A stretch of 64,000 nucleotides of DNA from Macrotrachela quadricornifera (Eukaryota; Rotifera; Eurotatoria; Philodinida; Philodinidae), in NCBI GenBank assembly GCA_022393335.1, contig JAJEKB010020245.1:240154-304153 (forward strand). The letters are read 5' to 3'. Positions 1 to 12,290 of this stretch are shown here, in pieces. The translations under genes and the position numbers were made by a program. The notes under the pieces are model-generated. The model was not told where the DNA came from. It saw nothing but the letters and a program-made list of their open reading frames with translations, and ran no database searches. The number at the start of each line of letters is the position of its first letter. Position 1 is the stretch's first letter.

Positions 1-765
1 TAGAATATTTAAATATTTGTTCATTTGATTTTTCAACGTAAAGCAAAATAAGAAAAAGCTCGTTTAACTGAAAAATATTTCCACTGTATAACAGCTATTA
101 TCCATGATATAAATGTTCCTCAAAATTTTATAGATCATATATCCAGTTCTGTGTAGAATTTTTATTATTTATCGATTAAGATTTTGTCTGTTAGTTCTAA
201 GAACCCTATTTCTATAAGAAGTTTAATCATAAGCAAAACGATAGTTACATATAGCAAAATGTCGGTATTTTCATATTATTGATCAAGTAAAACGGAATCT
301 ACCAAGATATAATAAATAGCAGAAAAATAGAAAGGAAAAAAAATGGGAAAAAAAAACTTACGTTATTGATAAAACACTTCATTATTTATTAAAATATGAG
401 TAGTATGTTTTGTAATATTGCTGCATCACATTATTTATATTCTTTTTGCTATATTATATAAAACAAAAAATGGATTTAATCCAGCAACATTGTTGTAATA
501 TAAATAAATATTGTAGAAACAAATTGATGATAGTTTGTTAGTATAAAATATTGTATTATTCCGACACCATCGCGAGTCATTGCAGATTCAATTTATTTTT
601 GTAAAATAAACATGACTATTGAATATGCTTTTTAAAGAGATCATTTAATATATTGTTCACATATAGTTTCAAATTTAAAATATATAACAATGTTTTATTC
701 ATAGTTTAATCCCAGCTGACTTTTTGATATCTATATACTGAATTGAAAAAAGCAATTGCAATAAA
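1..765. other. AT-rich sequence without a recognised gene
   Basis: No open frame with recognisable protein character on either strand. The stretch is AT-rich with short homopolymers and probably is intergenic DNA left of the fold-back element at 766. Confidence 0.5.
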
Positions 766-1300
766 ATTTATAATTAGTAATTTCTTTTTTCTCTTCCTTA
801 TTTAGTTCCTTTTTAATTATATTTGAATTTAAATATATCAATATTAATTATTTATTTATGATGTATATTTTTCTATTAAAAAAGATGACTTTAGATTAAA
901 TTGAAATGAAAATATATTGTTCTTCTTTTATTTGTGACATTTCGATAAACGATATATATCTTCTTCAGACATAATATGGTATGATTTCTTTACTTGCTTT
1001 TAACTTTTCTTTGACATATTATATATGATAGTGAGACAAAGGACAAACAATAATCAGCTTTCCTTCCAATGTCACCTTCTCGCTGTCCCACTATCATATG
1101 TTATATGTCAAAAAGAAACTAAAGAAATTATACCATATAATGTTCGAAGAAGATAAACATCATTTATCGAAACGTCACAAATAAAAGAAGAACAATATAT
1201 ATATCATAAATAAATAATTAATATTGATATTTTTAAATTCGAATATAATTAAAAAGGAACTAAGTAAGGAAGAGAAAAAAGAAATTACTAATCATAAATT
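766..1300. repeat. Fold-back (long inverted repeat) element, family 1
   Basis: The first ~255 bases (from TTTATAATTAGTAATTTC) reappear as reverse complement in the last ~220 bases, which end in GAAATTACTAATCATAAATT. Paired blocks include AGTTCCTTTTTAATTATATT, ATATATTGTTCTTCTTTTAT and the inner TGACATATTATATATGATAG. A spacer of roughly 50 bases separates the arms. There is no coding frame, so this looks like a non-autonomous fold-back or MITE-type transposon. It lies about 220 bases upstream of the dioxygenase start codon. Confidence 0.8.
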
Positions 1301-1522
1301 ATGAACTTCCTATAACCATGTAATAAATCGTAATAATTATGTCTCTCTTGCCATATGAGAGGAAAAACAACACACACACATGATATTTCTTGTTTCTTTA
1401 CTTTTTTTGCGTAATTACTCAACAGAATTTCGCAACACACGTCACATCATGAATATCTGCTTCTATATATTCACTTTAGTTTACTCAAAAAATATACATT
1501 TCAGTTATAAGAATAAAACTAA

Positions 1523-2642
1523 ATGGCGAACGCAATTCGACGAGATGAAAATCGCGACGCTATGGAAGTTGATAGTGCAGGAATAAGAATTGATTATAGA
1601 ACAAAATCACCACGCTTCTCTTGTCAAGATCCACAAACACTTACGGATGGAATACATCATCTTGAACAACATGGATATACAATTATATCAGATGTACTAG
1701 ATGAAAATGAAATAAATACGGCAAAAAATCTCATTTGGCAACATTTAGAAGGTTTAAAATCTCCATATAAAATAAAACGTGGACAAATTCATACATGGAA
1801 TCAATGGCCAGGTAGACATGAAGCTGGTATTATTGAAGATTTTGGATCTGGAAATTCTCAAGCTCAATGGTTTATTCGTTCGATACCAACAATTAAAGAT
1901 GTTTTTGGTCAAATATGGAATACTCGAAATTTATTATGTTCAATGGATGGTATTGGACTTTTTAGACCTTGGCATTTAAATCCACAAATTCAACGTAAGA
2001 ATAATAATATTTAATTATGAATTTATCAATTTTCTTTTTTTCTATATTATAGAAAGAGATATTGAAAATAATAAAAATCCATGGAAAACTGTTGGTGCTA
2101 ATTGGCATATTGATCAAAATCCAGTTACAAAACCAAATCGAGTTTGTGTTCAAGGTATTATTAATTTATTACCAGCTAATGAAACAACTGGTGGATTAAT
2201 GGTTATACCTAATTCACATAATCGATTTCATGAATTAGTTTCAATTTGGAAAAAAACAGGAAATAACTCAAAAATTCCTGTTTATCATGAAATATTACAA
2301 GAAGGATATGGTTTATTAATTCATGCTGAACCGGGTGATCTATTATTATGGGATTCTCGTACTGTTCATTGTAATACTCCTTCTTTTGTCACACCACCAC
2401 CATTAAATAATGATGAAACACCTAATTTATTAAGAATGGTTAGTTATATTTGTATGACACCATTAGCATTTGCAGAAAATCCAGATGAATTAATCGATCG
2501 TCGATTACATGCATTTCGTTATCGATTAACAACATCACATTGGCCACATGAATTTCAACTTATGGGTGGAGAAGTATCAAGAGGTGAAAATAATATTCAA
2601 TTGACAGATTATCAAAGAAATCTTATTTTAGGAATTGATTAG
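1523..2642 (+). CDS. Phytanoyl-CoA dioxygenase (PhyH) family protein, two exons
   Basis: Exons 1523-1994 and 2053-2642 flank a 58-bp intron (CAAC|GTAAGA ... TATTATAG|AAAGAG) and join in phase to encode 353 residues. The family is Fe(II)/2-oxoglutarate-dependent oxygenases that hydroxylate small or lipid substrates. The HxD iron motif (WHID, H176 and D178) comes right after the splice junction, and the distal iron histidine is H263 in RTVHCNT. The length matches animal PhyH proteins (about 290-340). No N-terminal PTS2 or C-terminal PTS1 peroxisomal signal is evident, so the location is open. The start is the first ATG of an uninterrupted frame carrying the N-terminal PhyH segment (HGYTIISDVL). 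The substrate cannot be told from sequence. A decayed copy of its 3' end lies at 13191-13402. Confidence 0.85.
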
Positions 2643-3058
2643 GTATATTTTTTTATTATTTAACTTGGTTTTTTTTAACCATATTTTGAAAAGATGATTC
2701 TACATATAATAGAAGTCATATTTAAAAATAATAAAGTTTAATCAATTCCTATGAGTGTACATTTTCAAGCATTATCGACTGATAATATGTTTCAGTTAAA
2801 GGGTAATCGAACTATGTTGGAGCATGTTTTACGAATACGTCATCCACTTTAGTTGATGATAATATCAATATACCGAATAGGTTTGAATTTTGCTAGTTGC
2901 CTTTTCTATAATACTCGAATTCTAAGTTGATCAACGTACAGTTTTCCATACTTTTTTAATTTTCATTCAGGAAAAATATGAAATTTATTTATGAATAAAA
3001 ATAATCACATCACAGTAGAGTCCTGCTCATCATTTTGAATAGCATGGTCTTCTATAGC

Positions 3059-4810
3059 TCATCGAAGTGCTTTATTATATTCGCTCCTAAGTGTAGTGAC
3101 AGCAGCTAGGCCGTTGCAACATACAGCGAGTGTAAAATGGTTGACAGACTGTTGAACACACTCAATTTCAAAGGACATAGCCATATAGCGTAATGCTTCA
3201 TCTGTTGAACCTTTATTGACGTGACATAGAGCAATACTAGTATACGACTTGGAAAGAAGAGCATGCTTTGGTGGCAATATTTTCTCTTGAGCAGCTATCA
3301 CTTTTTCGTAAAATGAAATTGCTTTATCATATTGTTGATAATCATCATACAAGGTGGCAATATTAAGATAAACTTTGTTGAATCTAATGTAATAATTGGG
3401 AGATTGTTGGTCGAAAATAACTATTGTTCGATGATACTATTTCATTCGTTGTGCGAGAAGACCAATATTGTTATACAATTCAGCCTGTTACTCCTAAAAA
3501 GAGTCTTTGGAGTGTACTTCATGCAGCATTTGAAGAATAAGAGCACAAACAAAGGCAAACATGATTTTGGGGTAACACGCAACATCGGAGAATGTCACAT
3601 CCTTGTTCATGCATTCTTTTATGAGAGATACTAAATTTTTTGGTATATATCTCCAGTACAGTTCGAGTGCTCTGTCAAAGAAATGAATAGCTTCATTGAA
3701 CTGTCCATTGTTGTAATACAGAGTTCTTATATCACTGTGCGTCATAGCTGCTAGATTATAATGAGGACTAGGCAATTATGGTGTGATGTCTTGTAAAAGC
3801 ATCTGATAAAATCGCAAGGCCGACTGAAATTGACCAAGTTCAGCCAAAACTGAACCGAGAGTAAGTAATGAGATGGGATGACAAGCATGTCGGCCTCGAA
3901 TATCATTTATTACATGATTGATTTCTGCACATTGTTCATTTCGAGCTAAAGACAAATTCATATGCCAGAAACGTTCATTTTGCTGACGATATGGTGGCGT
4001 CTCAACTCGAAATACAGTGTCAGGCGCAAATAAGGCTTCCATTTTGTCAGGTTTTTCGCTCAAATCATGAGTGTCAATATATGCAAACAACGATGAAGTA
4101 GCAAGTTCATTATCTATACGAATTGTAAAAATCAGCCATTCTTTGTCGTCAGATATATTTCCATCATTAATCTTTACCTGAACTATCTCTAATCCAATAA
4201 ATGTACTGAGAAAAGCAGGCAGCAATGAGACGATTGTTACTGCGGCGTAGTTTATCGAGTTCCATAGTAGTTATTTGTTGGCCTCGATAAATGATTTCAA
4301 TTGGTAAATCAGATGATTCTTGAATTTCTCAAATCTGTTTGTGACGATCGCGTAACATGAAACAACATTTGTATATAATATCAATATTCTGAGTACGTAG
4401 GACTCAATTGAGTAGTCAATAAACAAAACCATCGTCCGAATACCATTGAATAGCATTTTGTGCTTTATATTCACGTTCAAAGCGATTAATACTTTCTTGT
4501 TACGCCTACACCTTCAAAATATAAGTAACGGCATTCGGCTAAAAACTCTCGTTTCGCATCAATATCATTTTTAGCTGGCAGTTTCAGTAAAATGTCGAGT
4601 AGAAGCTGATGCCAAACGATAGAGGCATTGTCTGCATTGAGCTCACTGAGTGAATGCTGATCTACGGGTCAATCAAAGGCATTACATGTGGCAGAAAGAT
4701 TGTGATAAAAAAAACGAATATCTTTATGAAGGTAATCGATTAGAACATTGAAATTGTTAAATATACCATGAAGGCGATGTTCGTGAATGAGAAGTGATTC
4801 AGCTTTGGTT
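3059..4810 (-). pseudogene. Decayed ADP-ribosyltransferase (ARTC-type) plus TPR gene
   Basis: Read on the minus strand, pieces in different frames follow the order of a known bdelloid-type protein: an N-terminal segment around 4510-4740 (frame with VWHQLLLDILLKLP), the R motif of R-S-E ADP-ribosyltransferases (IYRGQ, near 4280), the FLST segment at 4210 in another frame, a region where the ExE motif should lie (near 4040), then kinesin-light-chain-type TPRs (FNEAIHFFDRALELY near 3690; YDKAISFYEKVIAAQEKI near 3310). The pieces are broken by stops and frameshifts (near 4680, 4420, 4225-4260, 3776 and 3360-3494). The STS and ExE signatures are themselves altered (STF; DKMEALF). Introns could explain one break but not all, so a pseudogene is most likely. 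It converges on the dioxygenase gene. Confidence 0.75.
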
Positions 4811-6803
4811 TCTGTAATTTAATATAATCAAATAATTTGAGACTAGCAAAGAATTCTAGGAATATCGTTGATATTTGTATTGCTAGCTATTATAAAATAA
4901 ATTCGATCTGTCACTTTCAGCGAACTAAGATATAGGAGATATGTTTCGATTGAATCGAATGTTTGTCACAAAGTAATAGTGGTTGATAAATAGTGTTTAC
5001 GAAATGGGTTCAGCCAGATGATCGTTAAATCGTCCGAAATAACGTTAATATTTGCACTTAGAGAGAAAGAAAATGGAGGTGAATATAATAAAGAATACCG
5101 TTTAAGAGTCAAGTTAGATATCATCAAAGACAAGAAAAAGTATGAGCCATTTAAATCCTTCTGATCAGATAAGTTCACAAGCACTATCAGTATGTAAAAC
5201 GATGCAAATACCATCCTTTGCTGATATTCTGTTTTTATCCTCAGACAGTAAAAAGTGAGTATGTTGATCTTCATGAGATAACATAATATTTGAGCAAGAT
5301 CATCAAATATTCTATCTCCTTTGATGCTGATCCATATATGTCTAATGCTGTCTAAATTATATCTGATACCGGCTGAACATTTTACAAAAAATTTAGCTTC
5401 CATCACTATGAACAGACATTACGATGGCATCAGGAACGAATTAAGCATACGCTTCTGTTGATATTTTCAAGGTAATTATGATACATTGTAAAACTACTTT
5501 TACGAAGTTTTCATACAGCATAGTGGTTACAACTTCAAGATTTTTTTAAAAACAAATAGAAAAATTTTTTCTATTTACAAAAGATACAAATCATGAAGAA
5601 GTAATCAAGTTGTTACGAAGTGTATTTTATTATTCTTCTCATTCAGTTTATATCCAACTAATTTAAATCTTATTTTATATGGAAAAGGGTATTTAAAATT
5701 AACTAAGTTCATATATTTGAACCAAATCTAAAGTTCGGAAATTTGTCAAAATTTGAATTCTTTGTATTAATGAACATATTTTTAAAAAAAGATTCACTTT
5801 AATTGCAAACTAATATTTGTTTTGAAGTTTACGATGGTATGTAAAAATAAAACTCAATTGAAATTTGTGCATGTATACATCATATTATAAAACAAGTTTT
5901 CAAATGGAACCGCAATCGTTTAAATCTTTTGAGCAAACACACAAAAAACCTTATTCACGCTGTTAAAAAACTTAGTACATCTCTAATCTGGATGCTACTT
6001 CATGACATGAGAAAATGCTTAAACATCGATTTTGTTTTCTATCATTGTATTCTGTGTAAGCGCACAGTATTTTTACGTTTTCAACAAAAAGTTTAGATAA
6101 TATTTCTGTTTCAATTGTTGTTGTAATCCAGTCAATCAAAAAAATAATAGCGATATAGATAGTGTAAAACTCTCTGTAACTACGTAAATAAATAAGATAT
6201 AGTCTTACAAGTTATCATTTTATTATTGTCCGTTTGTATTTTTTTGATAAGATAAGAATCATGTTCTCTTTGTCCATTATATAATTTTTATTCATTTGTT
6301 CTTCTTCTTTTTCGTTTCTCTTTCCTTTTTTCTTTCTTACCATTAATATTCTGATTGATATGAGCATAACTGAAGTAATATATAATCAATATCTGTACCA
6401 AGAGTAAGAGTGACGCTACTTCCCCGAATTTATCATTAAATATTAAAATAAAATAGACGTAATCAAACATACATTATGATCTACCTATCATTTACATTAT
6501 AATGACGACTTAATATAGATAAAACACGTGTCATGATATGTGACTATGTTCACATCTCTATCCTCACGCTATATCGTTTCGTTCTCCGCTTGTCTTATTG
6601 CAACACATAATATACACTGATTATACAGTTTGTCTTTTCTTCCTTTCTTTTTTTCGCCAGTTAATGATAAATAAGAGGGTTACAATGTAGAACATATCAT
6701 TGAATGAATAGATAAATATCTATAAAATGTTTTCATAATTTTAAATGTTATTTCAATTTATCTTACCTTGTTTTAGAATCTTACAACGTTAAATAACTAT
6801 ATA
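4811..6803. other. Intergenic stretch with one weak coding relic
   Basis: A minus-strand open frame at 4966-5406 (146 codons; includes IFDDLAQILCYL) has leucine-rich, F-box/LRR-like character, but no start context, domain or continuation could be confirmed. It may be a relic. The rest, to the start of the old yellow enzyme gene, shows no recognisable gene. Confidence 0.35.
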
Positions 6804-7904
6804 ATGCCAGTGACTTACTCTACTCCACTTCAATTAGGATCATTAATATTAAAGAATCGCGTTATTATGGCATCATTAACACGTAATCGAGCAATAATTC
6901 CAGGACCGTTACAAGCAAAATATTACGCTCAACGTGCTGGTGCAGGACTTATACTTTCAGAGGCTGCACTTATTGAAGAATGCGGTGGTCAAAGTAGATT
7001 AGCTCCAGGAATTTTTACAAATGAACAGATACAAGGTTGGAAAATGGTTGTTGATTATGTACATGCTCACAATGGTTTAATTTTTCTTCAACTATGGCAT
7101 CTTGGACGTCTAGCTCACTCAAAACTTCAAAATGATCGTCCAAACGTTGGTCCAAGTACAATTGCAGTAAAAGGTGGTAAATTTCGAAATTTAAAAGGCA
7201 TATCTGGTCATGTACAACCGAAGGAAATTGATAATCCTGAAGATTATGTGAATAAATATCGTCAAGCTGCTATATATGCAAAACAAGCAGGTTTTGATGG
7301 TATTGAATTACATAGTGCTAATGGTTATTTACCAAATCAATTTCTTGATAATACTTCAAATCAAAGACAAGATCAATGGGGTGGATCTGTTAAAAATTGT
7401 TGTCGATTTATATTGCGTATTATTGATGAAATGTCTGATATTTATGGAAATGATCGTGTTGGTATTAAATTGAGTCCTAGTGGTGGATATAATGATATGG
7501 GAATGTCAGAAATAGATACTATTGAAACTTATACTTATTTAATCAAAGAATTAAATAAAAGAAAAATTGCATATATTCAATTAACACGATATTTATATGA
7601 TTACGATCCAACACATCGTGGTATAGATATAGATATATTTCAATTTAAACAATTTATAAATTCACAACATACAAAATTATTTGTTAATGCTTTTTTTGAT
7701 GCTAATGAAGGTGATAAAGTATTGAAATCAAATCAAGGTGATGCTATAGTTTTTGGACGATTGTATATATCAAATCCAGATTTAGCAGAACGTCTTATCA
7801 ATAGGAAAGAAATAAACAAGAATATAGATGTGACTACATATTATGAAGGAGAAGATAAAGGTTATTCAGATTATCCAACATATGAAGAACAACAACTAGA
7901 ATAA
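6804..7904 (+). CDS. Old yellow enzyme family NADH:flavin oxidoreductase (alkene/ester reductase)
   Basis: A single uninterrupted exon of 366 codons, the full length of bacterial, fungal and plant old yellow enzymes (NemA / OPR type). These FMN-dependent TIM-barrel enzymes reduce activated C=C bonds of enals, enones or nitrate esters with NAD(P)H. Visible hallmarks: the N-terminal FMN loop (LKNRVIMASLTRNRA), EAALIEECGGQSRLAPGI, LQLWHLGR, and the substrate-binding signature HSANGYLPNQFLD with H170 and N173 and Y175, followed by TSNQRQDQWGGS. The phosphate-binding FGR is at R319. No organelle signal is seen. Lack of introns next to intron-bearing neighbours, and the mainly microbial/plant spread of the family, suggest horizontal acquisition. 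It converges on the membrane protein gene at 8389-9087. Confidence 0.93.
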   Translation: MPVTYSTPLQLGSLILKNRVIMASLTRNRAIIPGPLQAKYYAQRAGAGLILSEAALIEECGGQSRLAPGIFTNEQIQGWKMVVDYVHAHNGLIFLQLWHLGRLAHSKLQNDRPNVGPSTIAVKGGKFRNLKGISGHVQPKEIDNPEDYVNKYRQAAIYAKQAGFDGIELHSANGYLPNQFLDNTSNQRQDQWGGSVKNCCRFILRIIDEMSDIYGNDRVGIKLSPSGGYNDMGMSEIDTIETYTYLIKELNKRKIAYIQLTRYLYDYDPTHRGIDIDIFQFKQFINSQHTKLFVNAFFDANEGDKVLKSNQGDAIVFGRLYISNPDLAERLINRKEINKNIDVTTYYEGEDKGYSDYPTYEEQQLE

Positions 7905-8388
7905 GATACAGTACTGATTAAAACATAAACTGAAAGAGAAGAAAATAAAATGGAAATACTAACTATCAAACAAATTTCAATATAATCTTAAAAAAACCCG
8001 ATGTTTTATGAGAAAGTAAGCTGGATGAGGATGAAGATAAGGAATAAGTTTTAATATTCTTTAATCGATTGAGAAACTTTAGATTTAGACTCGACTGCTC
8101 TACTAAATTGATTTATGAAAATATTACATGATATATAAAAAAATTGACATTTCAATATGTTTTATTATTAGATCATCTGTATATTTTTCAACATTTGAAT
8201 TCTAAATCCGTCAGTTTTTGAATTTGTATTTCAGCGAATAGGTTTATTAACTTCAAGATGAACATGTTTGTCTTATACATTTTGTTTACTATTTAGTAAA
8301 TTTATTCATTCCAAAAGTATATGAGAAACAAATTTATTTTAAAAAAATAATGTTTAAAGCAGTTATTAATAAACAATAAAAATAATAT
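7905..8388. other. Intergenic region between convergent genes
   Basis: AT-rich 3'-flanking DNA of two convergent genes. No gene or repeat structure was recognised. Confidence 0.5.
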
Positions 8389-9087
8389 TTATATAGTTGT
8401 ATCATTTAAGAATTCCATTGTTCTGGGAAGAACATAATCTCGCTTTTTCATTCTTACTTGTTGCCAAAATTGTGGCACGAATCCAAGAAGATAAAGAAAA
8501 GGTGCAGCGGCAGCAATGTATTGTGGAATACTCTTGGCAGTTACCATCCAGATCATAAAAAAAATAATAACCAATAGACTACAAAGAAGAAACCATATCG
8601 AAAAAATAACATTCGAATGTTGAGGAGCGTCTACTCGATGTATGAATAGACGGATAACGACAATTGTATGAAAAAAACAATATAATGAGATAAAACCAAA
8701 CATTCCGAATGCACCCGTAACATGAAGAACAGGATGATTATCAACGCTTACAATGGCCATAATAAGAAGGAAAACAATGGAGACAAGAGCAAAAGCATGA
8801 ACATCATATATGTGAGTACGACTAATAATTTTCTGACTTTTAGAAAGAAATAAAATTTGACCTATAAGAATGATTAAAAATTGAGGAAGTAGAATGAGAA
8901 ATCCAGAAACAAAATAATAATAAGCTTGACCAATACCAAGCATAGATATTTGAGGATATTTTCCTTTTGACCATGGGTTGTTGTGAATATAATTGCATAT
9001 TATCAAGGTTAAAATAAATGTAAGAACAGCAGTGAATGGTAAAATCGGTAAACACCAAAACCAAATCAATGTTACAATTTTAGTCAT
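8389..9087 (-). CDS. Six-pass membrane protein, Frag1/DRAM/Sfk1-like
   Basis: One exon encoding 232 residues with about six hydrophobic helices (roughly 9-31, 56-79, 93-112, 123-146, 159-180 and 190-206). The first loop holds NPWSKGKYPQIS and the second helix begins GIGQAYYYFVSGF. A conserved-looking NHPVLHVTGAFGMFGFISLY stretch lies at the fourth helix. This order, a first loop with a YP-x-IS motif followed by H..GAFGMFG, matches DRAM (lysosomal autophagy modulator), Frag1/PGAP2 and Sfk1-like proteins, which have six helices and about 230-270 residues. The assignment is by pattern only. A generic multi-pass protein is the alternative. No signal peptide separate from the first helix is seen. 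ATG at 9087 is the first in frame. Confidence 0.6.
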   Translation of the reverse strand: MTKIVTLIWFWCLPILPFTAVLTFILTLIICNYIHNNPWSKGKYPQISMLGIGQAYYYFVSGFLILLPQFLIILIGQILFLSKSQKIISRTHIYDVHAFALVSIVFLLIMAIVSVDNHPVLHVTGAFGMFGFISLYCFFHTIVVIRLFIHRVDAPQHSNVIFSIWFLLCSLLVIIFFMIWMVTAKSIPQYIAAAAPFLYLLGFVPQFWQQVRMKKRDYVLPRTMEFLNDTTI

Positions 9088-11278
9088 TTTTTAGAAAATA
9101 AATAATCTGAAAGGACATAAGCACATCGTGAATTATTTAGAAAAAAAAAATTATCATGCTTCATTTAATGACTTATACTCGTTGCTGTTTAGAAAATACT
9201 AGAGAAATATAATAGAATAATATAGTATCTAATTTCCTTATCTTCCTATCTAATTGAGAAAAAATCTTAATTTTTCATAATAATACATTAAGCTTGTTTA
9301 CAACCTGCGTTTAAATTTATCCGATCGAGCTACAATTTTTACTACAGATACGTAGAAATATTCTCCAAATGTAAAATTCATCGTTCTGGTTCTTGAATTT
9401 TCTGCGAGAATTTCGAGTCCTGAACGTCAGCAATCAAATTATGAATACGAATCTTTAAATATTTCCTTCACCAAAAGAGCGAGACTTTTGTGTTTTTTCC
9501 GAAAACTAGAAACGATTAAAAAAATGAGTCTTTTTTAAGAACGCATATATTATAGATGAATAGTAAATAACCATCCCATAATACAAAAAAAAAATCTTGT
9601 TCTATCTTAGTTTTTCTATTTATTCATTTTACCTTCCTCTCAAATACAGATAGTAACTACGAGAAAACACTTTATCATGATACATTTAAAAATAAAGGAG
9701 TAGATTATATGATACTTATTCATTATTATATAATATCCACAATTATTAACAGAAAGAAAAATGACTAAATTAATTTTTTTTCTGTACTTTTCTTTAACAT
9801 AAATATTATATGTTATTATATATACTATCTGAACTAATTTATAGTAATAAATAATATCTAACTATTTCTTTTCAAATTGAGATAAGCTCCATCTTTTATA
9901 ACTAAAGGGTGCTGAAAATATAGACCGAGAAAGTTGGAAATGTGTTAGACATCATTAAGAATATTTTCTATCCTTCACACAGCTCGTGAGACTGATCTGA
10001 CAAAAATTTTAGAGGCTTTTGAAATCAATACTTTATAATCGGTGTAACAAAAGAACAAATTATGTACGTATCAGATAGAGAATAATTTATATCTGAATAG
10101 TAGTCATAAAAAATGAGTATTCTAAATGGGTCTTACTACGATATTATAAATGTTTATTTCTGTCTTATTTAAGCATTAAAAAAACAACTTCTAATAAAAA
10201 AATTTATATTTATTTACTCATGCTTTAGACTTTTGTTTGGATTTAATTTTGCAATGATAAATTCAAGTGTCATTTCCTGTGCGGATAATATATAGTTTTC
10301 CGATAACACTTATACATTTCTGTAGATTTTTAATAAAGATATCAACGCATAACTATCGTTGTTATTTAGTGAGTTTAAGAGGTATCCATCCTTGACGATA
10401 ACTTTCTTAGACAAAGTGTCAATTAAAAATATAATCTGCATTACCCTATCATATGTGTAAGACAGTGGCAATATAATCAAGCGAAATATACGAATTGTTA
10501 TCCATCAAAACTTTTGACAGCATCAATATTTTGTTAGATAATGACGATTATTAGACAATCACTTCGAGGACCACCTTCCAATGATTGTCGTTGAATTAAT
10601 AATCAATAAACCGAATAAAAAACTGCACGATATGAAACAAAACCTTGTGTATAAACAGTAGATAATTCATCATGAATTAATGTAGCAACCAAGCTTAATC
10701 ACAAATGAATTTTTATATATAAGTGCATAAACAATTTATCCATCTGAAAACATAGATGTTGAAAATAAAACTCATTAAAGGTTTGCCATAACAGGTATTA
10801 ATGGAACTTCGTATTGGTATTTAGATACATAGCAGATGCCGCTACTAGAAAGGGGCAATATATGGATTAAAACCAATAAAATGAAATTTTAGATCACTAT
10901 TGCAAGAACTATTTAACTATCTTGTGTATACTATTACGGAAAATTAGTTTATTTTGATATTATTAGAAATGCTTAATCCATGTAGTTATTTTATCTTGAA
11001 ATGATTAAATTGTTAGAGATGAAATTGATTTGCAATCAGATACCATTCAAATTGTAATGCCATTTGACCTATAAAATTATCACCATTACTGTTTGTAATG
11101 ATAAAATGGAGAAGTAACTTTATTGTCACGTATAATATATATATTTATTGCACTACTTCACATCTAACACTAACTTATATAGACGAGAAAGAGAGCAAAA
11201 GAAGGAAAGTTGGAAATATAGGACAGAATAGTAAAGACGGGAATAGAGTGATTTCATTATAGATGCATCGTTCTCAAC
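9088..11278. other. Gene-free AT-rich region
   Basis: About 2.2 kb with stops in all frames, poly-A/T runs and no recognisable domain on either strand. It is probably intergenic, with old unrecognisable repeats. Confidence 0.5.
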
Positions 11279-12057
11279 CAGTGGCGTATCCAGGATTTTC
11301 AGACCAATGGGCAAACTTCTCTAGTGTCGGAAAAAAATCCTGGGCAAAATGGGCGACGCTTTTATTGATAGGCCAGAAAGTTTCTGGGCCGAAAAAGTAC
11401 TAATAATGTAAAAAAACCACAAAAAATGAAGTTCTTTTTACCAATTATGCATCAAACTCAAAGCGCAAGTCTATTAAATAATTTGGCTTTATCTATGAAA
11501 AATAGGAGCTGAAACAAGTTTAAGAGACTTATTTTTGACCTCAAAAACTGCTATTCTGAGGGTACGTTCAGTGGTTTGACATTATCTCATGAACGGATTC
11601 GATCGTTTTAGTTCAGAAACGTCTCATTTTATAGAGAACAGTTTAAGCTACAACTTTATCCGATTCAAGTCCTTGACATACAAGCTAATTAAAGTGTCAT
11701 CGATCAAAACCTGTTCAAAACGCGAGAAATAGCTTGCTCCGGAAGGTCGATATTTTAGAGTTTCCTACTGTGCTATACAAGGTTCTAGAGTTCTTTTTTC
11801 ACTAGACAACGATTTCACCAAGATACATCTTTTGACACTATATTGTGCAGATCAAAAGGACGGGTAGGGGACCAAGGTGGCATAGACTATACTGTGAGTT
11901 ACCCTATCTATTGAAAACTGGGCATATTTTCTACAAATCATAAAAACTGACTTCAAATTCGTGTTCAACTCGCAAAATTGGGTCACATAGGCTATTTTGA
12001 AGTGATTTCTTACTTCTATCAAGCGGGATCGAGATCATGGATTCGTTTATGGACATA
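11279..12057 (+). mobile_element. Probable hAT-type element fragment (left end only)
   Basis: The sequence CAGTGGCGTATCCAGGATTTT at 11279 matches the usual terminal sequence of hAT-type DNA transposons and MITEs in many animals. It is followed by a segment slightly richer in GC than the surroundings, with short repeated motifs (CCTGGGCAAAATGGGC). No matching right terminus (CGCCACTG) was found and no transposase frame remains, so this is a truncated or non-autonomous copy. Confidence 0.45.
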
Positions 12058-12290
12058 TGATACACCTCCGAACAAAATCTTTCCCACTCTGTGTTGTTAT
12101 ACTATCATACTTTGGATGAAATTTATTGCCATATAAAGATATAACATGAGAGTTTTATTTCAGTAAGATCTACACACTATACTGCTATAAAATTCTCATG
12201 TTATATCTTTACATGGCGATAAATTTCATCCAAAGTATGATAATATAACAACACAGAGAGGGAAGACTTTTGTTCCAGGGTGTACGTCAA
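12058..12290. repeat. Fold-back element, family 2 (perfect-spaced 78-bp core arms)
   Basis: Bases 12081-12158 and 12187-12264 are reverse complements with only a few mismatches over 78 bp (shared block CATACTTTGGATGAAATTTA), separated by a 28-base loop. Weaker pairing with small gaps extends the arms out to about 12058 and 12290. No coding capacity. A transcript would form a near-perfect hairpin. Confidence 0.85.

Noticed and set aside
4271..4480. Minus-strand open frame of 69 codons
   Set aside because: The ADP-ribosyltransferase residues (including the R motif) are readable in a different frame here, so this frame is a shadow within the pseudogene.
10360..10500. Weak protein-like stretch on the minus strand (GWIPL-like)
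   Set aside because: Stops in every frame and no second motif to support a family.
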